From: Spirosoma aerolatum
GTDB taxonomy: Bacteria; Bacteroidota; Bacteroidia; Cytophagales; Spirosomataceae
DNA length: 64,000 nucleotides
NCBI RefSeq assembly: GCF_002056795.1
Contig: NZ_CP020104.1
Span: forward strand, 2,553,001 to 2,617,000
Direction of reading: 5' to 3'
In this document: positions 44,437-53,311 of the stretch, in pieces
Numbering within the stretch: the stretch's first letter is position 1
Layout of the letters: every line of letters begins with the position of its first letter
The notes under the pieces: model-generated
The model's input: only the letters and a program-made list of their open reading frames with translations
Told to the model about the DNA's origin: nothing
The model's database searches: none
Program-made: the position numbers and the translations under genes

Positions 44437-44805
44437 ATGGCGAGTACAGCCCAACTTTTAGAAGATAGCTTACTGGTAGTCTGGAATGATCGAGATGCTG
44501 ACCGGCGTTTGGAGGCAATGAGTAGAATATATGCGCCTGACATTCATTTTTATGAAAGCAACTCAGGGGAAGCTATCATTGGCCACCAGGCTATCAACGA
44601 ACTGATCACAAATTTGCAGACGGAATGGCCGGTTGAATTTCATTTTGAACTGAACAAGCCGTCTCAGGTGAACCATGCGATACAAATGATTTTCTGGAAC
44701 CTTGGTCCTCAGGGAGTTCAGCCCGTGGCCACGGGTATGGATGTGGCCGTTGTTGAAAATGATCAGATTAAATCCTTATATTTATTTTTAGACAAGGCCA
44801 ACTAG
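44437..44805 (+). CDS. SnoaL/NTF2-like protein
   Basis: 122 aa from the ATG at 44437 (a TTG at 44413 is in frame). One cone-shaped NTF2-like domain: helix VWNDRDADRRLEAMSRIYAPDIHFYES, then strands ending VAVVENDQIKSLYLFLDK. Such proteins bind or isomerise small hydrophobic molecules or act as stress proteins; the ligand is not predictable. It lies between the phosphoesterase fusion and the DUF5690 gene with short gaps. Confidence 0.8.
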   Translation: MASTAQLLEDSLLVVWNDRDADRRLEAMSRIYAPDIHFYESNSGEAIIGHQAINELITNLQTEWPVEFHFELNKPSQVNHAIQMIFWNLGPQGVQPVATGMDVAVVENDQIKSLYLFLDKAN

Positions 44806-44856
44806 AAACAGCCGAAGGCTGACTGACGCCTTACTCATCAACATAAACTTCCCCTT

Positions 44857-46143
44857 GTGAAATCTCCCGCTTTTCTTCGTAACCCTACGGCATTCGTTCT
44901 GTATGGCGCTACCGTCGCATTCTGTACGTATGCTTGCATGTATGCCTTTCGTCGGGGCATTACAGCCGTTACGTTTGAGGGAATGATGTTTGCTGGAATC
45001 AGCTACAAAATCTGGCTCGTCACGGCGCAGGTGTTTGGCTATGCCGTGTCGAAAGGGATTGGCGTAAAGGTCGTGTCGGAGATGTCGCCCAGCCGCCGGG
45101 CGGTCAATATTCTCTTTTTTGTGGGCGTGGCTTTGCTGGCGTTGCTGGGCTTTGCGCTGGTACCCGCTCCCTGGAATATCGTTTTTCTGTTTCTGAATGG
45201 TTTGCCACTCGGACTGGTGTATGGAACCATGCTGGGTTTTCTGGAAGGTCGCCGTCAGACCGATGCACTAGTGGCTGGGCTGACAGCTTCATTCATCTTC
45301 GCGTCTGGTTTCGTAAAAACTGTGGCCTTGACCATTAAAACTGCGTGGGGTATCTCGGAGTTCTGGCTACCTTTTGTCACGGGCAGTTTGTTTGTGCTCC
45401 CTATGCTGCTGTCGATCTACGGACTTACCTTACTGCCACCCCCAACCGATGAAGACCGGGCCTCGCGGACCTTACGCAAACCGATGGATGCCGATGAGCG
45501 ACGTGCTTTTGTTGCCAATTTCCGTCCCGGCCTGATTCTATTGATCCTTTCCTATGTATTGTTGTCGGCCTTCCGCGACTTTCGGGATAATTTTGGGCCC
45601 GAAATTCTAAAAGATGCGGGTGTCGAAAATCCGGGAATTTTCGCCAAAACCGAAACATTGGTTGCTGTAGGGGTACTGATCATTATGGCCTTGCTTCAGC
45701 GGGTGTCGAATAACTTCCGGGCGTTTACGCTCCTGAATGGACTGATGCTGGCGGGTGGGGCGCTGGTGGGCCTGAGTACGTATGCGTATGCAACGGGGAC
45801 CTTGTCGCCCGGTAACTGGTTTCTGCTGACGGGGTTGGGGTTGTATATGGCCTACGTGCCTTGTAACGGCCTGTATTTTGAGCGATTAATAGCCTCCTTT
45901 CGCTACGTCAGTACAGTCGGTTTTATCGTCACGTTAGCCGACTGGTATGGCTATCTGGGCAGTGTAGGCGTATTGCTCTACAAGAACTTCGGCCATGCGA
46001 CAATCAGTTACCGCGAATTTTTTATCTATGGCGCCTACATCATGGCCGTTCTGTATATCCTGCTGGTCATTGGCTCCTACCTTTATTTTAAAGGTCGTTT
46101 TCAGGCAGAGACCCTGCTACGGGAAAGGGCAAGTGTTGTCTGA
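44857..46143 (+). CDS. DUF5690 membrane protein, MFS-like
   Basis: 428 aa, GTG start. About twelve helices in two halves; the first contains CTYACMYAFRRGITAVTFEG and the second ILSYVLLSAFRDFRDNFGPEI. The N-terminal FRRG motif region recalls organophosphate:phosphate antiporters (GlpT/UhpT type) of the major facilitator superfamily. As the only inner-membrane carrier-like gene in the cluster it is the best candidate to take up the phosphonate, or export phosphate. That is inference from fold and place. Confidence 0.8.
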   Translation: MKSPAFLRNPTAFVLYGATVAFCTYACMYAFRRGITAVTFEGMMFAGISYKIWLVTAQVFGYAVSKGIGVKVVSEMSPSRRAVNILFFVGVALLALLGFALVPAPWNIVFLFLNGLPLGLVYGTMLGFLEGRRQTDALVAGLTASFIFASGFVKTVALTIKTAWGISEFWLPFVTGSLFVLPMLLSIYGLTLLPPPTDEDRASRTLRKPMDADERRAFVANFRPGLILLILSYVLLSAFRDFRDNFGPEILKDAGVENPGIFAKTETLVAVGVLIIMALLQRVSNNFRAFTLLNGLMLAGGALVGLSTYAYATGTLSPGNWFLLTGLGLYMAYVPCNGLYFERLIASFRYVSTVGFIVTLADWYGYLGSVGVLLYKNFGHATISYREFFIYGAYIMAVLYILLVIGSYLYFKGRFQAETLLRERASVV

Positions 46144-46350
46144 AAGAAACTAATCGTGTATTCCTGTAAGCGGTAACTCCGCAAAAGCGGCCGAAATATT
46201 ATTGTTTGCCCTTCGAAAATCTATTTTCGCTCCATCTTTGTTATTCTTGCAGTACCTTATTTCATGAGCAGCGAGCCTTGAGTACGTAGTTGCCATTGGC
46301 AGCTATTCGCTCTGTCACTCGTTCGCTCTTTTGCTCTTTCGCCATTGAAT

Positions 46351-48435
46351 ATGAAACTTCTGAAAATTGCCGCCGGAGTCCTGAATCAAATCCCGTTAGC
46401 CTGGGAGCATAACAAACAGAATATTATCAACGCCATTGAAGAAGCACAGCGTCAGAATGTGAGTCTGCTGTGCCTGACAGAGCTTTGTATTTCGGGTTAT
46501 GGGTGTGAGGATGCTTTTTTTGCCCAGAATACTATCGATCAGTCCGTAGCTTCTCTGCTCGATATTGTGGAACACACGAGTGGAATTGCCGTGGCTGTAG
46601 GCTTACCCCTGCGACATAATAACCGAACCTTCGATGTAGCCTGCCTGATAGCGAACAAACGGATTCTGGGCTTTACGGCCAAGCAGTTTATGGCCAATAA
46701 TGGCGTTCATTACGAAACCCGATGGTTCCAGCCCTGGCCGCCTTACGTTCGGGATGAGATCAAAATCGGTGATTTTATGTATCCCTTTGGCGATGTCGTT
46801 TTCGATTTGTCGGGTATTCGTATTGGCTTCGAGATTTGCGAAGATGCGTGGGTAGCTAGTCGGCCGGGGCGGTTGCTGTATGAGCGTGGTGTCGACATTA
46901 TCCTGAACCCAACGGCTAGCCATTTTGCGTTTCTGAAATCGCAGGTGCGCGAACGGTTTGTGGTCGATGCATCGCGGGCCTTTGGGGTGAGCTACGTGTA
47001 CAGTAATATGCTCGGTAATGAAGCAGGCCGGATGATCTACGACGGCGATGCAATGGTAGCCTCGAACGGCGAATTACTGGTGTCGGGGCCACGGTTGAGC
47101 TACGAAGATTTTCTGATTGTTTCGGCCGTAGTGGATGTGGAAGCTACCCGCCTGAATCAGACGCAGAATCGAGCTAACCTGTCGCTGGCCTATCCGAACC
47201 TACGCGTGACGACGACCTTCGACTGGCCTGACATTGCTCCTGTCATCCAGAAGGCTGAACTTGAAGCCTGGGAGCGGGGAGGCTATCTGAAAGAAGAAGA
47301 ATTTGCCCGTGCCGTTGCCCTTGGCCTGTTCGACTACCTGCGGAAAAGTCGCTCGCATGGGTATGTATTGTCGCTGAGTGGGGGAGCCGATTCGTCGGCC
47401 ATTGCCGCTCTGGTCTTTCTGATGATTCGGATGGCCGTTCAAAATATCGGTCTGGATGGGGTGAAAAAAAAGCTGGGTTATATCAAGGCCATTCAGGCCT
47501 GTAAAACACCTGAAGAAATGGTCGGTAAGCTCCTGACGGTCATGTATCAGGGCACCGAAAATTCTTCCGACGATACGTTCAATTCAGCCAAAACCCTGGC
47601 CGACGACATTGGGGCTACTTTCATGAATATCAATATCAACGGGCTGGTTGAAACCTACCGGGGACTGATCGAAGAACAACTGGGTCGTAAACTCTCGTGG
47701 GATAGCGATGATCTGGCGTTGCAGAATATTCAGGCACGGGTGCGGGCTCCGAGTATCTGGATGCTGGCGAACCTGAACAATGCGCTGTTGCTCAGTACGT
47801 CGAACCGTTCGGAAGCGGCTGTGGGATATGCTACCATGGATGGCGACACGGCCGGTAGTATATCGCCGATTACGGGGATCGATAAGCATTTTCTGCGGGG
47901 CTGGTTGCGCTGGCTCGAAACGGTGGGACTGAACGTGAAAAACGAATGGACACCCGCCGACCGAACGGGCACCGTCAGCGATCCATCAGCATCCGATGAG
48001 TTGATCAAGGTCAAAGGGTTGAGTGTGGTTAATAGCCTGCAACCCACGGCCGAACTGCGCCCGCTGGACAAAAAACAAACTGACGAAGACGATCTCATGC
48101 CCTACGATGTGCTGAACTCGATTGAAGAATGTGCCATTCGGGATAAGCAGCCGCCTTTAGAAGTCCTGAAGATGATTGAAGTGCGCTATGCAGGCAGTTA
48201 TGACCGGGATCGGTTGTTGCTCTGGGTCGAGCGGTTCTTCAAACTCTGGAGCCGGAATCAGTGGAAACGGGAGCGGTACGCGCCCTCTTTCCACCTCGAC
48301 GACCATAATCTCGATCCTCGTTCGTGGTGTCGCTTCCCCATTCTATCGGGAGGTTTCGAAAAAGAGCTGGCCGACATGCGCGACTGGGCCGCCGACCAGA
48401 AGCCCAACACCCGCAAGGGGAAGATTGGGTTTTAG
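46351..48435 (+). CDS. nadE: Glutamine-dependent NAD+ synthetase
   Basis: 694 aa from ATG 46351 (a TTG two codons upstream is in frame). The N-terminal nitrilase-type glutaminase domain (about 1-290) carries the Glu-Lys-Cys triad in LTELCISGYGCED, TAKQFMANNG and GFEICEDAW. The C-terminal synthetase (about 330-690) has the ATP loop LSLSGGADSSAIA and STSNRSEAAVGYATMDGD. It makes NAD from nicotinate adenine dinucleotide. The upstream 200 bp includes pyrimidine-rich TCGCTCT-like repeats. Not obviously linked to the phosphonate genes. Confidence 0.96.
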   Translation: MKLLKIAAGVLNQIPLAWEHNKQNIINAIEEAQRQNVSLLCLTELCISGYGCEDAFFAQNTIDQSVASLLDIVEHTSGIAVAVGLPLRHNNRTFDVACLIANKRILGFTAKQFMANNGVHYETRWFQPWPPYVRDEIKIGDFMYPFGDVVFDLSGIRIGFEICEDAWVASRPGRLLYERGVDIILNPTASHFAFLKSQVRERFVVDASRAFGVSYVYSNMLGNEAGRMIYDGDAMVASNGELLVSGPRLSYEDFLIVSAVVDVEATRLNQTQNRANLSLAYPNLRVTTTFDWPDIAPVIQKAELEAWERGGYLKEEEFARAVALGLFDYLRKSRSHGYVLSLSGGADSSAIAALVFLMIRMAVQNIGLDGVKKKLGYIKAIQACKTPEEMVGKLLTVMYQGTENSSDDTFNSAKTLADDIGATFMNININGLVETYRGLIEEQLGRKLSWDSDDLALQNIQARVRAPSIWMLANLNNALLLSTSNRSEAAVGYATMDGDTAGSISPITGIDKHFLRGWLRWLETVGLNVKNEWTPADRTGTVSDPSASDELIKVKGLSVVNSLQPTAELRPLDKKQTDEDDLMPYDVLNSIEECAIRDKQPPLEVLKMIEVRYAGSYDRDRLLLWVERFFKLWSRNQWKRERYAPSFHLDDHNLDPRSWCRFPILSGGFEKELADMRDWAADQKPNTRKGKIGF

Positions 48436-48504
48436 CTAAGAAGCAGTATCGAACAATCTATCGTAAATAAGGAATGAAATTTATTGTCATTTAAGAGGAG
48501 CCGA

Positions 48505-49362
48505 ATGAAAACAATTCTTCCCGGTCTTCTCTTTGCGGCTCTATGGGCGTCGGCTTCGGTGGCTACCAAGTTTGGGGTACAGTCGGCGCATCCACTGATT
48601 CTGGCGAATATTCGGTTTTTGATTGCGGGTAGCGGAATGCTCCTGTTTGCGTATAGTATACAGCATATGCCAGACGCCTGGCCTACGCGTACCGAATGGG
48701 GGCGGTTAATGGTCTTCTCGCTCCTGAATACCACGATTTACCTGGGCGCTTTTGTACTGGCTATAAAACAGGTATCAGCCGGGATCGGAAGCCTGTCAAC
48801 TGCTACGAATCCATTGTTTATTGCCCTATTATCGGCCTTATGGTTGCGCCGGAAACCGGGCTGGAACGAAATCGGCGGGCTGTTGCTGGGTTTGGTTGGG
48901 GTAGGGGTTGCTACCTATCCGCTTTTGCAAAACAGCTATGCTACGGTCGAAGGGTTATTAATTTTGCTGGTAGGCATGATTTCGGTATCGGCGGCAACAG
49001 TCTATTATGCGCGTTTCGAATGGCGGCTACCGAACCTGGTTATCAATGGATGGCAGGTATTTCTGGGTGGATTACAATTGGTACCTTTTACACTGCTGTT
49101 TGCCGATTTCTCGTCATCTCATTACGACATGCGATTTTGGGCATCGCTGTTTTGGCTCATTTTGCCCGTATCTGTAGCGGCTTTGCAATTGTGGTTTTAT
49201 CTGGTTCGGCAAGATCCAGTCCGGGCCTCACTCTGGCTTTTTCTTTGTCCGATTTTCGGTTTCGCTTACTCGTATCTACTTATGGACGAACCCATCACAG
49301 GGTACACACTGGCAGGTACAGCGCTCGTAATCGCCGGTTTGTGGCTGGGCCGAAAAGCGTAG
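48505..49362 (+). CDS. EamA/DMT-family transporter
   Basis: 285 aa from the ATG at 48505, preceded by AGAGGAG, an unusually good Shine-Dalgarno site for this phylum; the open frame begins with a TTG at 48484. Ten helices arranged as two EamA repeats (start LLFAALWASASVATKFGVQSAHP; second half from about residue 150). It is an inner-membrane exporter or importer of metabolites, substrate unknown. Its TAG stop lies inside a palindromic repeat shared with the opposite-strand OmpA gene. Confidence 0.9.
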   Translation: MKTILPGLLFAALWASASVATKFGVQSAHPLILANIRFLIAGSGMLLFAYSIQHMPDAWPTRTEWGRLMVFSLLNTTIYLGAFVLAIKQVSAGIGSLSTATNPLFIALLSALWLRRKPGWNEIGGLLLGLVGVGVATYPLLQNSYATVEGLLILLVGMISVSAATVYYARFEWRLPNLVINGWQVFLGGLQLVPFTLLFADFSSSHYDMRFWASLFWLILPVSVAALQLWFYLVRQDPVRASLWLFLCPIFGFAYSYLLMDEPITGYTLAGTALVIAGLWLGRKA

Positions 49363-49437
49363 AGACGCATCTTGCGTCTATTGACCAGATGGTTAAATTG
49401 CTGCTGACGCATAGGAGACGCAAGGATGCATCTCTAC
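49359..49437. repeat. Palindromic repeat (GTAGAGACGCA type) ending two convergent genes
   Basis: Left arm 49359-49379 (GTAGAGACGCATCTTGCGTC...) and right arm 49416-49437 are near-complementary. The TAG in the left arm (49360-49362) is the stop of the EamA gene, and the CTA in the right arm (49434-49436) is the TAG stop of the OmpA gene on the other strand. I recall GTAGAGACGCA elements as common in Bacteroidota and cyanobacteria. Confidence 0.8.
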
Positions 49438-50377
49438 GGTTTTAATACCGTCATTTCAACCCGGCGGTTAAGCTTTCGTGTGGCTTCTGAATTGTTGCTG
49501 GCAATAGGACGTGTTGGCCCAAAGCCACGGGTGCTAATTCGATTGGCAGCAACGCCGTTCTTCACTAGGTACTCCTTCACCACATCAACACGTTGCTTGG
49601 AAAGGCGAAGGTTTTCATCGAAATCCCCTTGATTGTCGGTATGACCTGCCAGTTCGATTTCGGCAGTAGGATGTTCCTGCATAAAGGCCAGAAGCTGATC
49701 TAAGGTTGGCTGAGCTTCGGGCAGGAGTTCGGCTTTGCTCTGTACAAATTGAAGGGCTTTCAGTTGGGTAGTTGTTCCAGCGGCAACAACCAGTGGGGGG
49801 GGGTATAGATTACTTTGGCATCCAGCGTTTTAGGGGGTGTTATACGCGAACGACCAGTGGTTGTACTGTTGCTAACTGCCGGTTGCTCCGAAATAGGGGG
49901 CGTGGTCGCTGGAGTTTTTACAGGAGGTGCTGTAACCGTTGAGGTGCTAGTATGAGCAGGAGCAGCATTGCTCGGTCTGACTGGGTTTGAGCTTGTACGA
50001 TAAAGTAACGTTGGATTTCTGGATCGATCCATGCTGGTCGCCGTTGGCGAAGAGAAATAAAGCTGTTCGTCAAGCGTAATATAGCCATCCGCTTTTGCTG
50101 TAAAAATATACGACTGCTTTGGGTCAAGCTTAAGTTGATATACCCCTTCGGCGTTGGTGGGTTGTTGATCACGAATGGCTCCAGCCTGATTTTTGGCGAT
50201 AACAATAGCCCCGGCAATAGGCGCTTTTGTCTGGCCATCCAGAACGAATCCCTGTACAATAGCCGTACCGGTGGTTGGCGCGACCTGATGGGTAGGTGTG
50301 GTCTGGGCCCATACGACAGATACTACATGGCTACTGAAGATACACCCGGCAATTACTATATATTGAATACACGTCAT
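49434..50377 (-). pseudogene. OmpA-family protein with N-terminal carboxypeptidase-regulatory domain, frameshifted at a C9 tract
   Basis: The minus strand starts with a signal peptide (CIQYIVIAGCIFSSHVVSVVWAQ), a carboxypeptidase-regulatory-like domain (about 40-125, VQGFVLDGQTKAPIAGAIV) and a Thr/Pro-rich linker to KVIYTPP. At a run of nine cytosines (49795-49803) the frame shifts and stops after 205 aa. In the next frame an intact OmpA C-terminal domain continues (LKALQFVQSKAELLPEAQ, then AGHTDNQGDFDENLRLS and ISTRGFGPTRP). One added C (ten) or two removed (seven) would restore a protein of about 314 aa. OmpA domains bind peptidoglycan through the Asp/Arg of this motif. Sequencing error, a true pseudogene and phase variation are all possible. 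Confidence 0.85.
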
Positions 50378-50580
50378 AGTTTAAAGGCAACGTTGAAACG
50401 TCCCTCAAAAGTACGTTAAATGCCTTATAAATGGGCTATCGGCTATGTTCTAATGGGTTGTTATAAGGGCTCTTTTTTGAGTTGAAAAATAGTGTATAAT
50501 TTGTTGATTATCAGCGTATTGTGCTGTGTAAATAATTGTGAAAAAATGAACGGGAAAAAGCCTTTTTTCGTTACTATTGT

Positions 50581-51663
50581 ATGACACAGAAAACCAACGC
50601 AACGATGCATTCCCCGAACGCTCAGGCATCCCTTGCACCCGCTTCAACGGGCAATTTGCCGCTCGACGATAGCTGGCGGAAATCTATTCCAGCGCAAGTG
50701 TTTCTGAACCATTTTTTCTCGATGGACTATCATATCCATCACCAGAACGACCTCTTCGATCTCGCTAAATTTCCCATTTTTCAGCAGTTCTATGGGCGCG
50801 TGACGGACGAGAGTCGGAAAGCTTTGGAAAAGCTATTACTCAATAGCTGGAGTGCCGAATACGCCTTGCGGATTACGCCGGTCGTCAACGACGAACAGTA
50901 TCTGCAAAGCTCCCTGCACTGGACGTTCCCACAGGCCTATTACAGTGCGTTGTTCAGCGCACGGGCATTTCTGGCAGTTCAGGGCGTGAATGTGAGCAAC
51001 GAAGAGTTAATTCGGAAGCGGATTGGAAACATGGTCGTACGTGGCTATTACCCCGCTTCGATTGGTTATTATGCCCTTGGCCCTATCAATAATTACCGGA
51101 TTCAACGGTTGCCGATGGCCAAACGGTTTAGCGTGGCGACTAAATCAGACCTGTTGCTGCCTTCGCGCGAAGGGTCTGTTCAGGCCGAATTGGCACAATT
51201 TCTGAAAACCACGCGGGATCAACGGGTGAAAGCCTTGCGCAACGCCATTCAGAATAACCCGAAAACAGCGCTACGAAGCCCAAAAACGGGTGAGATCTTA
51301 CAGAAGTTCAGTGTGGAGCAATACAAGCAACTGGCCAAACAGATCGGCTACACAACCTATTTCGACATGCTGAGCCGCCTACGCATTTCGTCGACCAACC
51401 GAGAAATTGAACGGTTTGTCGATTCGGAAATCGATGTGAAGCTGTTTCATCAGAGTCTGGTCAATATCGTTGCGCATGTGAACTCCGTACACGAAGCGTA
51501 TATTGCGAAAGCGTTGGGTATGCAGGCGTATCGCCAATTAGTGGCTAAGTTACCTTCTTATTTGCAGGAGAGTTTCGTACGCGAACGAATGAATACCATC
51601 ATTGCGCCCATGCTTAGTGCCCCAGCTTCGGAGCACGATTCATTTCTGCGCATGGCCGCCTAA
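50581..51663 (+). CDS. Hypothetical protein, 360 aa
   Basis: Unrecognised. No signal peptide. Largely helical, with a conserved-looking stretch SWSAEYALRITPVVNDEQYL and YYSALFSARAFLAVQGV that loosely recalls HEPN-type helices, though the catalytic Rx4-6H motif is not evident. A basic middle region (RVKALRNAIQNNPKTAL) and a helical C-terminus (LHQ/VNIVAHVNSVHEAY) follow. An alternative ATG is at 50605. It is monocistronic, with no partner toxin or antitoxin beside it. Confidence 0.75.
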   Translation: MTQKTNATMHSPNAQASLAPASTGNLPLDDSWRKSIPAQVFLNHFFSMDYHIHHQNDLFDLAKFPIFQQFYGRVTDESRKALEKLLLNSWSAEYALRITPVVNDEQYLQSSLHWTFPQAYYSALFSARAFLAVQGVNVSNEELIRKRIGNMVVRGYYPASIGYYALGPINNYRIQRLPMAKRFSVATKSDLLLPSREGSVQAELAQFLKTTRDQRVKALRNAIQNNPKTALRSPKTGEILQKFSVEQYKQLAKQIGYTTYFDMLSRLRISSTNREIERFVDSEIDVKLFHQSLVNIVAHVNSVHEAYIAKALGMQAYRQLVAKLPSYLQESFVRERMNTIIAPMLSAPASEHDSFLRMAA

Positions 51664-51759
51664 AAAAGAATAGCACTAGTCAGGTATAGACTGGATTGCT
51701 TAGTCATGGCAATCCATGGATTGAAACCCCGGTCGACAGTTTGTTGGCCGGGGTTTTGT

Positions 51760-52821
51760 TTACACCCGGACCAGTTCGGCCAACCCTATGCCCGAGTCGG
51801 CGGCTCCGTAATACATCCAGATACGCCCGGAATCGGGCCATTGAATCCAGCCGTTGGAGAATACAACATTCGGAAAGAAGCCTTCCCGCTCCCATAGATG
51901 TTCGGGGGTAAGCAAAGGGAGGTTAGAGCGATCAAGTACCCGCGCGGGATCGTCTTTATCCAGTAGGGCAAGTGCCAGCGAATACGAGTGGGTTGCGTCG
52001 GCTCCATGATAACACACCAGCCAGCCCTCGTCAGTGAGTATTGGTTCAGGCCCGGCTCCGATTTTGCCGCCTTCCCAGCTAAAGGAATGACCAAGTGGGT
52101 CGGTGTCAATATGTCCCCGACCGCCAAACAGAAAGCGATGATTGCCCCAGTGGATACTATCGTCCGATTCGGCCAGCCAAATTGACGGTTTACCTATTTC
52201 CGAAACCATGGGCCGGTGCAGCAGCATGTACTTCCCGTTGATCCGTTGGGGGAACAGGGTCACATCTTTGTTAGGGGGTGGGAGAATCATGCCGATGCGT
52301 TCTACGTGTACAAAATCGGTGGTGACGGCCAAGCCTACACCTGGCCCATGCTCGGATACGGCTGTATAGGTGATCCAGTATTTACCCTCCAGAAACGTAA
52401 TGCGGGCATCTTCAATACCAAAGGCTTCATCAAGGCGGGCTGGGAATAAAAAAGGTTTATTCTCAATCTGAAAGTGAATACCATCCCGACTGCGGGCCAG
52501 TCGCAAATGGCTCATCGAGGTTAAATAAACTTTTCCGTTTAGCGAAAGCAAGCGGGGGTCGTAAGGTTCGCTGGGTTCCGGAAATTGTTTGATCGACAGC
52601 GTAGGGATGCCATCTACTACGTCGATGAGTGGGATACGAATAAAGCCTGGTTCAGCTTTTGGGGCTTCGGCCACGCGTACTAGAAGAATAACTTCATCGT
52701 TGAAGAGGCAGGCTGCCGGATTAAAGGCGCCCAGAACGTCAAATCCTTCAACGCTCGGTTTGACATCATGGGTTTGCAGAATAGGTTGATCAGACAACCG
52801 TCGGAGCTGGTAATTCTTCAT
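51760..52821 (-). CDS. GH130 family glycosidase/phosphorylase
   Basis: 353 aa from ATG 52821 (MKNYQLRRLSDQPIL); the frame extends to a GTG at 52872 without support. A five-bladed propeller with the GH130 hallmarks: AFNPAACLFNDEVILLVRVAE at the N-terminus, catalytic Asp in GIEDARITFLEGKYW, and AGPEPILTDEGWLVCYHGAD. GH130 enzymes mostly phosphorolyse or hydrolyse beta-mannosides; subfamily is not clear. No signal peptide, so probably cytoplasmic. No other mannan gene is near. Confidence 0.9.
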   Translation of the reverse strand: MKNYQLRRLSDQPILQTHDVKPSVEGFDVLGAFNPAACLFNDEVILLVRVAEAPKAEPGFIRIPLIDVVDGIPTLSIKQFPEPSEPYDPRLLSLNGKVYLTSMSHLRLARSRDGIHFQIENKPFLFPARLDEAFGIEDARITFLEGKYWITYTAVSEHGPGVGLAVTTDFVHVERIGMILPPPNKDVTLFPQRINGKYMLLHRPMVSEIGKPSIWLAESDDSIHWGNHRFLFGGRGHIDTDPLGHSFSWEGGKIGAGPEPILTDEGWLVCYHGADATHSYSLALALLDKDDPARVLDRSNLPLLTPEHLWEREGFFPNVVFSNGWIQWPDSGRIWMYYGAADSGIGLAELVRV

Positions 52822-53000
52822 TAGCTGAGCCAAAAAGCTATTTTTTTCCAGTTGATGCAACAATTGTGGCACTATTATGCATAAACTTGATAGCAGGCTT
52901 GTAGTTTTGAGCTTTTATTGAATAAGTTTGAGCGCTGGCTAAACCTTACGGGAAAGAGCCGCGTTATGTCGAGTGAACCAACATTTATCCTTTATTGACC

Positions 53001-53243
53001 ATGATTTACCAGCCAACGTTTGATCAGGATGAAGACGTGCTGATGTTGAACCCTGATCCCAAATTTGCTTTTGATGATGATGATGATTTTGACGACGATG
53101 ACGTTGACTTTGATGAAATAGACGACCCCGGTGTCGATTCAGAGTTTGGGGCCGATGATCTGGAGGATTTCGATGAAGACGATCTGGAAGAACTGGATGA
53201 TGATGACATCGAAGACGATCTGGACGACGATAGTATGGAATAA
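53001..53243 (+). CDS. Highly acidic Asp/Glu-repeat protein
   Basis: 80 aa from the ATG at 53001 (in-frame TTG at 52995). By count 33 Asp and 9 Glu, against one Lys and no Arg: over half the residues are acidic. Runs of four or five Asp alternate with single Phe, Val, Leu or Ile (DDDDDFDDDDVDFDE). It should be disordered at low Ca and may bind cations or basic proteins. Ends at a good hairpin. No family recognised. Confidence 0.65.
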   Translation: MIYQPTFDQDEDVLMLNPDPKFAFDDDDDFDDDDVDFDEIDDPGVDSEFGADDLEDFDEDDLEELDDDDIEDDLDDDSME

Positions 53244-53255
53244 TTAGCCCGGCAT

Positions 53256-53287
53256 GTATAACTCAGAGATCGATTTCTGAGTTATAC
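53256..53287 (+). terminator. Hairpin after the acidic protein gene
   Basis: GTATAACTCAGA (53256-53267) pairs perfectly with TCTGAGTTATAC (53276-53287), 12 bp and an 8-nt loop, 12 bp after the stop at 53243. No long T run follows. Confidence 0.65.
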
Positions 53288-53311
53288 GCTTGTCGAACCA
53301 AATACACCGTT

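Noticed and set aside
46300..46350. Simple TCGCTCT-like repeats before nadE as a CRISPR or regulatory array
   Set aside because: Units are short, irregular and without spacers; read as low-complexity upstream sequence.
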